Counted from the stretch's first letter, positions 10,748-19,955 are shown. The stretch: 64,000 nucleotides of DNA from Flavobacterium sp. UBA6721 (GCA_002454195.1 DKIJ01000002.1:28847-92846); one strand, 5' to 3'. The notes: generated by a model from the sequence alone, not told the origin. Made by a program: numbers and translations.

Positions 10748-11653
10748 TTGAAATTAACAATACTTGGCTGTTATGCAGCAACCCCTCGTACTTTTACTAA
10801 TCCAACGGCGCAGGTTTTAGAAATCAAAAACCGTTTATTTCTTATCGATTGTGGTGAGGGAACTCAAGTACAACTTCGCAAAAACAAAATTAAATTTTCT
10901 AAAATTAACCATGTTTTTATTTCGCATTTGCATGGTGATCATTTTTTTGGATTAATTGGTTTAATTTCTACCTTTTCGTTGCTCAACCGAAACAATGATT
11001 TGCATATTTATGGTCCAAAAGGAATTAAGGAAATCATCAAGCTACAATTACGTCTCTCTAATTCCTGGCCTAACTTCAATTTGCATTTTAACGAATTAGA
11101 AAATACCAATAGCGAAATTATTTTTGAAGACGAAAAAGTGTCTGTGAAAACCATTCCCTTGCAACACCGCATTTATACTAATGGTTTTTTATTTCAAGAA
11201 AAGCTTGACGAACGAAAATTAAATATTGAAGCTGTTGAACATTATCAAATCGAAAAGTGTTATTATCAGAACATTAAGAATGGTAAAGATATTCTATTGG
11301 ATGACGGTAGGCTTATTGCCAATTCTGAATTGACTTTCGATCCCCTAAAACCTAAAAGCTATGCTTTTTGTTCGGATGGTTGTTATTTTGAACCAATTAT
11401 TCCTATTATCAGTAATGTTGATGTTTTGTATCATGAAGCTACTTTTTTACAATCAGAAGAAAATTTAGCTTCCAAAACCATGCATTCAACAGCCATTGAA
11501 GCGGCAACTATTGCAGCAAAAGCCCAAGTTAGTCAACTCATTTTAGGGCATTATTCAACTCGATACGATTCGATAGATTTATTTAAAGAAGAAGCCGAAA
11601 CTGTTTTTCCAAATGTTTTATTAGCAGAAGACGGCAAAACTTTTGATTTATAA
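10748..11653 (+). CDS. rnz: Ribonuclease Z (tRNA 3' processing endonuclease)
   Basis: The 301-residue metallo-beta-lactamase-fold enzyme matures tRNA 3' ends. The zinc motif HLHGDH (about residues 60-65), CGEGTQ near residue 36, the Asp-containing FCSDG (about 216-220) and the late HYSTRY (about 268-273) are intact. The start is a TTG at 10748: it gives the canonical MKLTILGC opening, and no in-frame ATG is better placed. It follows the STAS-like gene and precedes pdxH. Confidence 0.93.
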   Translation: MKLTILGCYAATPRTFTNPTAQVLEIKNRLFLIDCGEGTQVQLRKNKIKFSKINHVFISHLHGDHFFGLIGLISTFSLLNRNNDLHIYGPKGIKEIIKLQLRLSNSWPNFNLHFNELENTNSEIIFEDEKVSVKTIPLQHRIYTNGFLFQEKLDERKLNIEAVEHYQIEKCYYQNIKNGKDILLDDGRLIANSELTFDPLKPKSYAFCSDGCYFEPIIPIISNVDVLYHEATFLQSEENLASKTMHSTAIEAATIAAKAQVSQLILGHYSTRYDSIDLFKEEAETVFPNVLLAEDGKTFDL

Positions 11654-11682
11654 CATGAATATTATTAATTAAACACATAAAC

Positions 11683-12327
11683 ATGGAAGATTTAAGTAAT
11701 TACAGAAGATCATATGAAAAAAGTGAATTATTAGAATCTAATGTTCCTGAGGATCCTATTAATCTTTTTCATCGTTGGTTCCATGAGGTAGAAGATTTTG
11801 GCGGTTCAGAAGAAGTGAATGCCATGACTGTTTCCACAATGGGTATTGATAGATTTCCAAAAGCTCGAGTGGTACTTCTAAAAAAATACAACGAAGAAGG
11901 TTTTATTTTTTACACCAATTATCATTCGGAGAAGGGGAGAGCTATCGCAAATAATCCAAATGTTTGTCTCTCTTTTTTTTGGCATACTGCCGAACGTCAA
12001 GTCATTATTAAAGGAATAGCTGAAAAAGTTGCTGAAACAGTTTCGGATAATTATTTCGATTCCAGACCTGATGGCAGTAAGTTAGGTGCTGTTGTTTCTA
12101 ATCAAAGTGAGGTTATTCCATCGCGTGAATTTTTAGAAGAAAATTTAAAATCCTTAGAACGCAATTTCGAAAATAAATCTATTCCTCGTCCTAGTCATTG
12201 GGGAGGTTATTTAGTGCGTCCAGTTCAAGTTGAATTTTGGCAAGGAAGAGCCAATCGTTTGCACGATAGAATTCGTTATTCGCTTCAAGAAGATTACACT
12301 TGGAAGAGAGAACGTTTAGCTCCTTGA
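11683..12327 (+). CDS. pdxH: Pyridoxamine 5'-phosphate oxidase
   Basis: The 214-residue FMN enzyme oxidises pyridoxamine or pyridoxine phosphate to pyridoxal phosphate (vitamin B6 synthesis and salvage). Diagnostic segments are PNAM-type NAMTVSTMGIDRFPKARVVLLK, FYTNYHSEKGRA, the central FFWHTAERQVIIKG, and the C-terminal VEFWQGRANRLHDR that binds FMN and PLP. Length is normal. The gene lies 29 bases after rnz, so they may be co-transcribed. Confidence 0.95.
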   Translation: MEDLSNYRRSYEKSELLESNVPEDPINLFHRWFHEVEDFGGSEEVNAMTVSTMGIDRFPKARVVLLKKYNEEGFIFYTNYHSEKGRAIANNPNVCLSFFWHTAERQVIIKGIAEKVAETVSDNYFDSRPDGSKLGAVVSNQSEVIPSREFLEENLKSLERNFENKSIPRPSHWGGYLVRPVQVEFWQGRANRLHDRIRYSLQEDYTWKRERLAP

Positions 12328-12379
12328 TGTAAGTTTTTACTTATTTATAAATCAAAAAGATGTATTTCATCGATTTTTT

Positions 12380-12411
12380 TTGTAGTTTAACGATAAAACG
12401 TTGTATGTTTG
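12380..12411 (+). promoter_or_regulatory. Promoter of the CAP-domain gene
   Basis: TTG at 12380-12382 and TATGTTTG at 12404-12411 match the Bacteroidota -33 and -7 elements with a 21-base spacer. The leader to the ATG at 12488 is about 70 bases. Confidence 0.5.
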
Positions 12412-12487
12412 AATCAGAAATAAGAACAACAACTAATCATTTAAAGAGTTTGCACCACAATCTACTTTAAACTTAAACTACTAGCTT

Positions 12488-12991
12488 ATGAAAAGAAATT
12501 TAAACACGTTAATAATATTTTTTGCAGTATTATTTACAATGAATTCATGTTCATCAGACACAACAGTAGAAACTGCTGATTCAACAACATCGTTGCTAGT
12601 AGAAAATTATACTTATTCTGAATTAGAATTAGAAACATTAGATTTAATCAATAAGCATAGAGTAAGTGTTGGATTGAAAGCTTTGGAAAAAATCAATCAT
12701 ATTTCATCAAAATCAGAAGAACATGATTTTTACATGATTGAAAAAAAAGCGGCTAGTCATGACGGTTTTGTGGAAAGAGCAAATAATATTAAAAAAGTAT
12801 TAGGAGCAAAATCAGTAGGAGAGAATATTGCTTATAATTATAATAGTGCCTTAGCGGCAGTAACAGCTTGGTTAAATAGTCCAACGCACAAAGAAAATAT
12901 AGAAGGTGATTTTACTCATTTTGGAATTGCAATACGAGAAGACGCCACAACAGGAAAAAAATACTACACAAACATATTTGTAAAAATATAA
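12488..12991 (+). CDS. CAP-superfamily lipoprotein
   Basis: The 167-residue protein has a lipoprotein signal ending FTMNSCSS (acceptor Cys about residue 21) and a CAP/SCP domain. The family landmarks are the early LINKHRVSVGLKALE, a central HD in AASHDGF, GENIAYN and the C-terminal NSPTHKENI-FTHFGIAI. Bacterial CAP proteins are exported; their biochemical role is poorly defined. The gene is monocistronic, with its own promoter and a terminator shared with the convergent ABC exporter. Confidence 0.85.
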   Translation: MKRNLNTLIIFFAVLFTMNSCSSDTTVETADSTTSLLVENYTYSELELETLDLINKHRVSVGLKALEKINHISSKSEEHDFYMIEKKAASHDGFVERANNIKKVLGAKSVGENIAYNYNSALAAVTAWLNSPTHKENIEGDFTHFGIAIREDATTGKKYYTNIFVKI

Positions 12992-13057
12992 AGTAAGGTT
13001 GGAATTGGTTTTTAATTAAGTACGATATTTTGCCCCAAATCTATCAACTTAATATAA

Positions 13058-13101
13058 AAAAAAAGAGTTTATAATCCCCTAATTATAAACTCTTTTTTTT
13101 A
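13058..13101. terminator. Bidirectional terminator between convergent genes
   Basis: A 12-bp stem (AGAGTTTATAAT at 13064-13075 with 13082-13093) with loop CCCCTA is flanked by an A-run on the left and a T-run on the right. Confidence 0.85.
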
Positions 13102-13163
13102 TTTTATGTGTTATTCAGCTTTCTCCAAAAATTAGATTTTTAGAATAATCTATTCATCAATTT

Positions 13164-14951
13164 TTAGGAATTACTAAACTGCAAATTGCTTAGGTTTTTA
13201 TAGATACCGTTTTCTAAAGTAATCAGTTCTTGATGAGTTCCTTGTTCGCTAATTACCCCATTATCAATAACTAATATTTGGTCAGCTGAACGAATAGTTG
13301 AAAGTCGGTGCGCAATAATAATACTCGTTCTTCCTTCCATTAAAACCTCTAATGCTTCCTGAACTAACTTTTCACTTTCACTATCTAATGAAGATGTAGC
13401 TTCATCTAAAATTAGGATACTTGGGTTTTTCAATAACGCACGAGCAATTGCAATTCGCTGTCTTTGACCACCTGAAAGTTTAATTCCTCGTTCTCCAACA
13501 ATGGTTTCCATTTTTTCAGGAAAACTTTCTATGAAACTCAAAGCGTTTGCTTGTTTTGCTGCCAAAGTGATTTCTTCATCGGTAGCATTAGGTTTTCCGT
13601 AAGCTATGTTTTCTTTAATAGTTCCTCCAAATAAAATTACATCTTGAGGAACAATACTCATGTTACCACGTAAATTTTCTAAATCGTAATCATAAATATT
13701 TTTATTATCAATCATTATTGAGCCTTTATCAATATCGTAAAAACGCAATAACAAGGAAGCAATCGTTGATTTTCCAACTCCGCTTGGTCCTACAATGGCG
13801 ATTTTTTGACCATAGTTAGCTGTGAAGTTTACATCTTTCAATACTTGAATTTCTTTTCGAGATGGATAACTGAAAGCAACGTTTTCAAATGTTACATTTC
13901 CTTTAATTTTTTCAATGTTAGGGATATGTGCTTCCGCATTGATTTTCTCTGGAGTTTCATCTAATAATTCAAAAACACGTTCGGTAGCGCCAATAGCTTT
14001 TTGAACCTGAGCGTACAGTTCGGCAATTCCACCTGAAGAGGCTCCAACATAGCTAGAATATAAGATAAAAGTAAATAATTCTCCAACGGTGATTTCACCA
14101 GCAATACTCAACTGAACACCGTACCAAACTACCGCTACGATGGTTCCAAACAAACAAATAATAATGAAAGAAGCAAAATAACCTCTTAATTGACCACCCT
14201 TAATAGCTACTTTTACAACTTCTTTGATCTTACTTTTGTATCGAGCAATTTCGTACCATTCATTAGCAAAAGCTTTTACAATGCTAATTCCCTGCATCGT
14301 TTCTTCGACTACAACTTGACTTTCAGCAACCTGATCTTGTACTTTTTTGGAGTATTTTCGAATAAAACGCCCAAAAAGTACCGCAGCAACTCCTACCAAA
14401 GGAACAATAGAAACCATCATTATTGTTAATTTGATATTGATGCTTGCCAACATTACAAAACTTCCGATGATTAAGATAAACTGACGAAGAAATTCGGCTA
14501 TGGTGGTGGTTAAAGTGTCTTGAATTTGTGTAATGTCATTACTAATTCTGCTGTTTAGTTCTCCTACACGTTTTTGAGAGAAAAACGTCATTGGTAATTT
14601 TACCAAGTTGGTGTATAATGCCAAACGCACATTGGCCAAAGTGTTTTCGGTAAAATTGACAAACAATGACAATCTGAAAAATGAAAAAACTGATTGTAGA
14701 ATTAAAACTAATCCTAATCCTAAAGCAATTTGGTTAGCTAATCCTGAGTCTTTTTTATTGACACAATCAACTAACATACCCATGAATTTAGGAAAAGCTA
14801 AGGCTGTTACACTGGTTAGTAATAAAAAAAGCAAACCAACATAAAATTTCCAACTATTGTTTCCTGCATATTTAAAGATAATTTTTGCTTTACTGAGTGA
14901 GCTTGCAGTTATTTTTGATTTGGGTAAATCGTTTTCTTTATATCTTCCCAT
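13164..14951 (-). CDS. MsbA-like ABC exporter (half-transporter)
   Basis: The protein combines a six-helix ABC exporter domain (about residues 30-320) with a C-terminal ATPase: Walker A GPSGVGKST, Q-loop, signature LSGGQRQR, Walker B ILILDEATSSLD and the H-loop in IIIAHRLSTI. Such homodimers move lipids (MsbA) or drugs; the substrate here is unknown. The frame also allows a TTG start at 14975, but I prefer ATG 14951 (start MGRYKENDL, 595 residues), because a -7 box overlaps that TTG and transcription would begin downstream of it. The gene is convergent with the CAP gene and divergent from tRNA-Val. Confidence 0.9.
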   Translation of the reverse strand: MGRYKENDLPKSKITASSLSKAKIIFKYAGNNSWKFYVGLLFLLLTSVTALAFPKFMGMLVDCVNKKDSGLANQIALGLGLVLILQSVFSFFRLSLFVNFTENTLANVRLALYTNLVKLPMTFFSQKRVGELNSRISNDITQIQDTLTTTIAEFLRQFILIIGSFVMLASINIKLTIMMVSIVPLVGVAAVLFGRFIRKYSKKVQDQVAESQVVVEETMQGISIVKAFANEWYEIARYKSKIKEVVKVAIKGGQLRGYFASFIIICLFGTIVAVVWYGVQLSIAGEITVGELFTFILYSSYVGASSGGIAELYAQVQKAIGATERVFELLDETPEKINAEAHIPNIEKIKGNVTFENVAFSYPSRKEIQVLKDVNFTANYGQKIAIVGPSGVGKSTIASLLLRFYDIDKGSIMIDNKNIYDYDLENLRGNMSIVPQDVILFGGTIKENIAYGKPNATDEEITLAAKQANALSFIESFPEKMETIVGERGIKLSGGQRQRIAIARALLKNPSILILDEATSSLDSESEKLVQEALEVLMEGRTSIIIAHRLSTIRSADQILVIDNGVISEQGTHQELITLENGIYKNLSNLQFSNS

Positions 14952-14972
14952 CTGTATATTTAAATTAGAATA

Positions 14973-14980
14973 CAAATGTA
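14973..14980 (-). promoter_or_regulatory. -7 box of the ABC exporter gene
   Basis: On the minus strand this reads TACATTTG, an exact match to TAnnTTTG. It lies 22 bases before ATG 14951 and overlaps the alternative TTG start, which argues for the shorter protein. Confidence 0.55.
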
Positions 14981-15097
14981 CTACTATACGAGAGTGTTTA
15001 CAAAAAAAAGTGAAGCCTGTAAAAATTGCTAATGCGTTGTTTTTGAATACTCCACAAAATGCACTAAAATTTTTATTGATTTATTTTGATTTTTTGT

Positions 15098-15127
15098 TTG
15101 CAAATATAAAATCTAGCTGTATATTTG
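15098..15127 (+). promoter_or_regulatory. Promoter of tRNA-Val
   Basis: TTG at 15098-15100 and TATATTTG at 15120-15127, with a 19-base spacer, form a textbook Bacteroidota promoter 35 bases before the tRNA. Confidence 0.75.
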
Positions 15128-15161
15128 CACTCGCAATCAGCAATGATAGCACAACAAAACA

Positions 15162-15236
15162 GGGCGATTAGCTCAGCTGGTTCAGAGCACCTCGTTTACA
15201 CCGAGGGGGTCGGGGGTTCGAACCCCTCATCGCCCA
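15162..15236 (+). tRNA. tRNA-Val (anticodon UAC)
   Basis: A complete cloverleaf is visible. The acceptor stem is GGGCGAT / ATCGCCC with discriminator A; the anticodon stem CCTCG / CGAGG encloses the loop TTTACAC with anticodon TAC; the T arm is GGGGTTCGAACCCC. CCA is not encoded. The 3' part is repeated at 63854-63875, so this gene is the attachment site of the island to its right. It remains intact after integration. Confidence 0.97.
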
Positions 15237-15237
15237 C
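15216..15237 (+). repeat. Left attachment repeat (attL) within the 3' end of tRNA-Val
   Basis: This 22-base segment matches 63854-63875 at 20 of 22 positions; the last 14 bases, CCCTCATCGCCCAC (15224-15237), are identical. It marks the left boundary of the island. Confidence 0.85.
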
Positions 15238-15260
15238 AAGTTTAATAACAAATGGTTTCA

Positions 15261-15297
15261 AAAGCCGATAAATCATAAGATTTATCGGCTTTTTTCT
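15261..15297 (+). terminator. Terminator following tRNA-Val
   Basis: A perfect 14-bp stem (AAAGCCGATAAATC at 15261-15274 with 15279-15292) and a four-base loop precede a T-run. It lies inside the island, 25 bases after the attachment repeat. Confidence 0.85.
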
Positions 15298-15345
15298 TTG
15301 TGCCATATACCAAATTATTCATTCAATCTTAATTGGAAAGGGACG

Positions 15346-15383
15346 AAATCGAGACCCTAAAAAAATTACAATTTAGGGTCTCG
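15346..15383. repeat. Inverted repeat CGAGACCCTAA, candidate integrase arm sites (left end)
   Basis: CGAGACCCTAA at 15350-15360 is mirrored exactly at 15373-15383, with a 12-base AT-rich spacer. The same word recurs at the right end of the island (63795-63805). Such terminal repeats beside the integrase gene are typical positions for arm-type binding sites. Confidence 0.6.
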
Positions 15384-15508
15384 CTAAATCTTCTCAATCC
15401 TTACAAACAGTCGTACTAACAACCAGTTCAATACTTGTTCAGAATATGTACATCTTGTTTGTTATCCTTTAGAAAATTAAATTGAATACTAATTAAAAGG
15501 TCACCACC

Positions 15509-16756
15509 ATGAAAGCAAAAATCACTTTACACATTTATGCGAAAACCACAAAAGCTAATGCAGCTGGACAATTACCAATTTATATTCGATTAACTGTTGA
15601 TGGCCAACGTTTCGAATTTAGTTCCAAGAAATTTATTGAAAAATCCAAATGGTCTCCAGAACTATCCAAAATGAAAGGTAGTTCGGAAGAAGCTAGAACA
15701 ATAAATAACTATCTTGATTTGATGAGATCTAAAGTTTTTGATATTCAAATGGAACTAATCCATAAAAATGAAGAATTATCCCTGGAGAATTTCAAATCAA
15801 GAATACTAGGAACCCATCAACGTGAGCGAATGATAATTCCAATTTATCAAAATCACAATGATAAAATTGAAGAACTTATCGGGAATGGATATGCTTATGG
15901 TACATTAGAACGCTTCAAAATATCTTTGAAACACTTGCAAGAATTTATTTTGTGGAAATATAATATTGCTGATATAAGCATTAATAAAATTGATTATGCC
16001 TTTGTAACCGAATTTGAATTCTACTTACGAAGCGTTAAAAAATGTAATAACAATACAGCCGTAAAATATGTTAGGAATTTCAGAAAAATAATCAAGATCT
16101 GTTTGGATAACGATTGGTTAGATAAAAATCCTTGCAGTCGTTACGAAGGAAAAATGAAAGAAGTAGAACGTGATTTTCTTACTGAAGGAGAGCTTAATAA
16201 AATTTACAACAAACGGTTTTCATCTGAGCGATTAACACTAGTTAAGGATATTTTTATATTCTCGTGTTACACCGGTTTAGCTTATGTTGATGTAAAAGGT
16301 TTGAAGAAAGATCATATTGGAATTGGAATTGATGGACAGAAATGGATATTCAAAAACCGCCAGAAAACGGATACCAAGTCCAAAATCCCTATACTGCCAA
16401 TCGCAGAAGAATTAATTCAAAAATATGCCAGTCATCCAAAGTGTTTAAATGAGGATAGTATTTTACCGATTTTGACCAATCAAAAAATGAATGCTTATCT
16501 CAAAGAAATTGGAGATCTATGCGATATTTCAAAAGAAATCACTTTCCATATGGCAAGACATACATTTGCAACATCTGTAACACTTACAAATGGCGTTCCT
16601 ATTGAAACTGTAAGCAAAATGTTGGGACATAAAAATATTCAAACGACCCAACATTATGCTAAAATCCTTGATAAAAAAGTAAGTGAGGATATGAAAAATC
16701 TTCGTGATAAATTTTCAAATAATGCAACTACTCAGCAGCAAAAACAATTCAATTAA
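15509..16756 (+). CDS. Island integrase, IntDOT-like tyrosine recombinase
   Basis: The 415-residue protein has the Bacteroidota arm-binding domain (about residues 1-100), a SAM-like core-binding domain (about 110-210) and a catalytic domain. Catalytic residues visible are the H-x-x-R of FHMARHTFA (about 350), the Gly-His of MLGHKN, and the nucleophile Tyr in TTQHYAKI (about 388). The first catalytic Arg, normally in a TGLR motif, is replaced: the segment reads CYTGLAYVDV. CTnDOT integrase also lacks this Arg, so the substitution marks that branch and need not inactivate it. The gene lies just inside the attL repeat and should catalyse integration and excision. Confidence 0.92.
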   Translation: MKAKITLHIYAKTTKANAAGQLPIYIRLTVDGQRFEFSSKKFIEKSKWSPELSKMKGSSEEARTINNYLDLMRSKVFDIQMELIHKNEELSLENFKSRILGTHQRERMIIPIYQNHNDKIEELIGNGYAYGTLERFKISLKHLQEFILWKYNIADISINKIDYAFVTEFEFYLRSVKKCNNNTAVKYVRNFRKIIKICLDNDWLDKNPCSRYEGKMKEVERDFLTEGELNKIYNKRFSSERLTLVKDIFIFSCYTGLAYVDVKGLKKDHIGIGIDGQKWIFKNRQKTDTKSKIPILPIAEELIQKYASHPKCLNEDSILPILTNQKMNAYLKEIGDLCDISKEITFHMARHTFATSVTLTNGVPIETVSKMLGHKNIQTTQHYAKILDKKVSEDMKNLRDKFSNNATTQQQKQFN

Positions 16757-16799
16757 AACCTTTAAGGTTAAATTGTTAAAACTAAAAAGTATGAAATTT

Positions 16800-18023
16800 C
16801 TAAAAATAAGTGGAAACTCCAAGGCTAAATCCATCGGTAGTTGCCGGTGGGTTGCCTAAAATATCACGTTGTTTTTGAAAACGGTAATTTAATCTAAAAA
16901 CGGTTTGTGCTGTCGGGCGGAAACTTATTGCTGGCATTACACTCCAAATTTCGTCTCCTATATTTTCACCAGTTTCATTAAAACGTCCAACATTCCAATC
17001 AACATATTCCAATCGACAAGCAAGATTTAATACTGCATTTTCCCAGCCTAAAATATTTTTTTTCAATAATGGCTGAATAATATCCATAAATCCTCCAAAT
17101 TGTTTAGAGCCAAATTGTTGCCCATAGGTGCTCGGAACATCCACTTTGATCCATGCCAGTTCTGATGTTATAAAAGTTTTAATTTTAGGAAGAGTGGTAT
17201 TGTAGTCTAAAGCAAAAATTCTAACACGTCTTTTTTTGTCTATAATCATACCGTCATCTTGATATTTATTGTAAACCCCTCCCATATAGGAAAGTCCCAA
17301 CTCTCCCAATTTTAGGTTTCGAATAGCTATTTTTCCTGTAAACAAGGGTACTCCGCTATTTATCTCCTCAAAACGTTCCGGATTATTTTTGGCAGCTGGA
17401 AGAAACGTTTTATTCTCAGTATTTTCAATTATCGAATTATCGAAACTTCCTGAAAAATAAGCCTCATATCCAAGCATCCAATCGTCTTTGTATTTTTTTC
17501 CAAAAAAACCAGCACCTGCATTGCTAAAAGTACTCGGTAACATTTGTGTTGCTGAAAGGGGTCTATCTGTAAATTCCCATTTTGGACCATCATGATTCTG
17601 ATTGAAAGCCCCAATAGGATTCATAATTATACCTCCTCTAAAATTAACCAAGGGATGAAATTCAACATCGACAGAGGCAAATTCTATGGCAATTTCCTTT
17701 CCACCTTCTTCAAATTCGATTTCACTTAAAAACTTCACGCGTTTACTGATTGCGGATGACATAAATACAGTTAATCGTCTGGCTTGAAATTGATGTCCCT
17801 CAGAAACTCCATCCGTATAAAGATGTTGCCAATTGGCTTCCAGATAACCTCCAACGGCTATGGGGGTTTTCCCAATATTTAAAAAAGGACGGTTGTAAAC
17901 CGCATCCATGTTTAAAGATTGCCTTGTGCTGTTTACAGGTTCTTTTTTTAACAAAACAGGATCAACTTGGGAATAAAAATTTAGGGAAAATAAAAGGGTT
18001 ATGTAGAGGAATTTTAATCTCAT
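16800..18023 (-). CDS. Outer-membrane porin, OprO/OprP-like
   Basis: The 407-residue protein has a signal peptide (about residues 1-19, LNFYSQV) and repeated amphipathic strands with a C-terminal aromatic residue (GVSTYF), as in 16-stranded phosphate-selective-type porins. Segments such as GGYLEANWQHLY, FQARRLTVFMSSAISKRVK and FRGGIIMNPIG are typical of the family. It is the last gene of a three-gene unit; its start overlaps the end of the Rieske gene by 4 bases. Substrate unknown; an anion or metal-complex channel is only a guess. Confidence 0.8.
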   Translation of the reverse strand: MRLKFLYITLLFSLNFYSQVDPVLLKKEPVNSTRQSLNMDAVYNRPFLNIGKTPIAVGGYLEANWQHLYTDGVSEGHQFQARRLTVFMSSAISKRVKFLSEIEFEEGGKEIAIEFASVDVEFHPLVNFRGGIIMNPIGAFNQNHDGPKWEFTDRPLSATQMLPSTFSNAGAGFFGKKYKDDWMLGYEAYFSGSFDNSIIENTENKTFLPAAKNNPERFEEINSGVPLFTGKIAIRNLKLGELGLSYMGGVYNKYQDDGMIIDKKRRVRIFALDYNTTLPKIKTFITSELAWIKVDVPSTYGQQFGSKQFGGFMDIIQPLLKKNILGWENAVLNLACRLEYVDWNVGRFNETGENIGDEIWSVMPAISFRPTAQTVFRLNYRFQKQRDILGNPPATTDGFSLGVSTYF

Positions 18024-18460
18024 TTTAATGATATTTTAAGGGTGTTGTTGTCTATTGTAATTGGAAAGTTTCTTAAATTTCTGTCAGCGGGACCATTTTC
18101 AACATTTCCTCTGTTACTAAATTCACTCCCATGTGCCGCACATTGTAATTTATCGCCAAAAACCTGTAATTCGGTTCCTTGGTGAGTACATTGCATTAAT
18201 AATGCACTGTAATTATTCGTATCAAAACGATATACACAAATAGGATATTGAAGTTTTTCGTTTTGGATGATTACGTATTTTTTATATTTTGTTGTTTTGC
18301 TGTTTTTGATTTCAAAATCAGTTAACGGAACCAAAATATCAGAATCAACTATCTCTTTTTCCAAAACCCGGGAAGAACTACAACTTTGTAAAAAAGTAGC
18401 AGCAGTAATTCCGGCTAAACAACCAAAACCACAGGTTTTTAAAAATTCTTTTCTGTCCAT
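18020..18460 (-). CDS. Exported Rieske [2Fe-2S] protein
   Basis: The 146-residue protein begins MDRKEFLKTCGFGCLAG and continues to FLQSCSSS, a signal with a lipoprotein-like cysteine. The Rieske ligands are CTHQ (first Cys-His pair) and CAAHG (second pair), separated by 14 residues, so a [2Fe-2S] cluster should form. It lies between the dihaem cytochrome gene (2-base gap) and the porin gene (4-base overlap), which implies translational coupling and a shared periplasmic electron-transfer role. Confidence 0.85.
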   Translation of the reverse strand: MDRKEFLKTCGFGCLAGITAATFLQSCSSSRVLEKEIVDSDILVPLTDFEIKNSKTTKYKKYVIIQNEKLQYPICVYRFDTNNYSALLMQCTHQGTELQVFGDKLQCAAHGSEFSNRGNVENGPADRNLRNFPITIDNNTLKISLK

Positions 18461-18462
18461 AA

Positions 18463-19662
18463 TTACAATGATTTAATAAATTTAAGTAAAGCCTCTTTTT
18501 CCGATTGAGAAAGTTTCAGATAGTTTGTTTTACTGTTAGTTGCTTCACCACCATGCATCAAAATGGCTTCTTCAATACTTCTTGCCCTTCCGTCATGCAT
18601 CAGGAAATGGTTTCCGCCCTGAGAACCTTCAGAAAGTCCTATTCCCCATAAAGGAGGGGTTCTCCATTCATGCGTTTTTGCATTTCCTTCGGTATAGCCA
18701 TCGTCTAAACCGCTTCCCATATCATGTAGTAATAAATCGGTATAAGGAGCAAATGTTTTATAGGAAAGAGCTTTAATAGGTGAATGACCTGTCTTTAATT
18801 CAGATTTATGGCAACCTGTACAATTGATTTGATTAAAAACAGTTGCTCCCTGTTTTACAATAGCATCATTTTGATTGCGTTGTATAGGGGCTTTTAATGT
18901 TTGCAGGTAAAAAACAACGTCATTTACAGTGCTGGTGGCTACTTCAGGGTCAATTTCCAGATTCGTATATACATCAATCGGTCTGAATACGGATGTTATC
19001 CCCATATCTTGGTTGTAGGCGTTTGCAGTTTGATGTAATAAACTATGGGCAGCTGCTTTTTTACCATAACGACCTATGTATTTCCCATTTTGAGAAATTG
19101 CAGTTGATGAAGGAATTACAAAATCTGGTATGTCTATCCAGTTTGGAACTCCAGATATTCCATCGCCATCACTGTCGTTTGGATCTGCCATTGCTAAGAT
19201 ATCAGCATCGGTAACAAATTGGATAAATCCTAAACCGGTGTTTGCGGGTGGGGTAAACTTTGCAAAAGTAGCTCCGGCAGGAATTTGTTCAGGTATGAAT
19301 CCGGGTAATCCTCTGTTTTGTAATTGTGGTGCTCCTTGGTGTAGGAATAAATTTCCTGTTTCGTCAATTTGTCCAAAACGGGTAAGTGTGGTAGAAGGAT
19401 GTCCTTTACCATCACCGGCATGACAACTGATGCAACTTGTCGCAACAAATGTAGGGCCAAGTCCCGTTTCGCGTGTGAATACCTCATTGAATGCCACGTC
19501 ACCTTTTAAGAAACGGGCTAATTCTTCGTGTGTTAGTCCTTCTACTGTTCCATCTAAAACTTCCTCATCAGCAGGGATATCAGTATAGGTAGGTTCACAG
19601 GATGTTAAACCAATCAAAAGAAACAAAGCAACTAAAGGGAAGTGTGAAATTTTAATTTTCAT
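18463..19662 (-). CDS. Dihaem oxidoreductase-like cytochrome c (DHOR/DUF1111 type)
   Basis: The 399-residue lipoprotein (signal ending LIGLTSCEP) has two c-type haem motifs, CISCH (about residue 78-82) and CTGCH (about 283-287). FLMHDGRARSIEEAILMHGGEA near the C-terminus is the hallmark of the dihaem peroxidase-like or thiol oxidoreductase family DUF1111. The protein is the first gene of the operon with Rieske and porin genes. Direction and partner of electron transfer are unknown; a terminal donor to the Rieske protein is plausible. A promoter within an inverted repeat precedes it. Confidence 0.85.
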   Translation of the reverse strand: MKIKISHFPLVALFLLIGLTSCEPTYTDIPADEEVLDGTVEGLTHEELARFLKGDVAFNEVFTRETGLGPTFVATSCISCHAGDGKGHPSTTLTRFGQIDETGNLFLHQGAPQLQNRGLPGFIPEQIPAGATFAKFTPPANTGLGFIQFVTDADILAMADPNDSDGDGISGVPNWIDIPDFVIPSSTAISQNGKYIGRYGKKAAAHSLLHQTANAYNQDMGITSVFRPIDVYTNLEIDPEVATSTVNDVVFYLQTLKAPIQRNQNDAIVKQGATVFNQINCTGCHKSELKTGHSPIKALSYKTFAPYTDLLLHDMGSGLDDGYTEGNAKTHEWRTPPLWGIGLSEGSQGGNHFLMHDGRARSIEEAILMHGGEATNSKTNYLKLSQSEKEALLKFIKSL

Positions 19663-19663
19663 T

Positions 19664-19709
19664 ACTCTAAATTTTATTTTTAGACAAAACTAAATAAATA
19701 TTTTAGAGT
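19664..19709 (-). promoter_or_regulatory. Promoter with flanking inverted repeat, cytochrome-Rieske operon
   Basis: On the minus strand TAGTTTTG (19685-19692) matches the TAnnTTTG box, 23 bases before the ATG. It is centred inside an 8-bp inverted repeat, ACTCTAAA (19664-19671) and TTTAGAGT (19702-19709). A repressor bound here would cover the promoter and start codon. Confidence 0.45.
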
Positions 19710-19955
19710 AATATTAATGTTTCTTTAACTATTTTAAATGCAATGTTTTAATATTTGTTAAATAATGAAAAAAATAAAAGGCAAAAACATAAAGAACAAA
19801 GAACAAATGCAGTATACACAGTCTTCACATTATAATTATAACTTTAGTTTGTTCAATCTTGTTATTTAGGATTAGCTGCATAGGTTATACACTATTTTAA
19901 TATTCATTTCGAATTATTATTTACAATAAAAATAAAAATTACTACTTTTACAGCA

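Noticed and set aside
19763..19867. 34-codon plus-strand frame before the Cys/His-rich gene
   Set aside because: It is Lys/Asn-rich, without a promoter box or conserved pattern, and is compatible with chance in AT-rich DNA.
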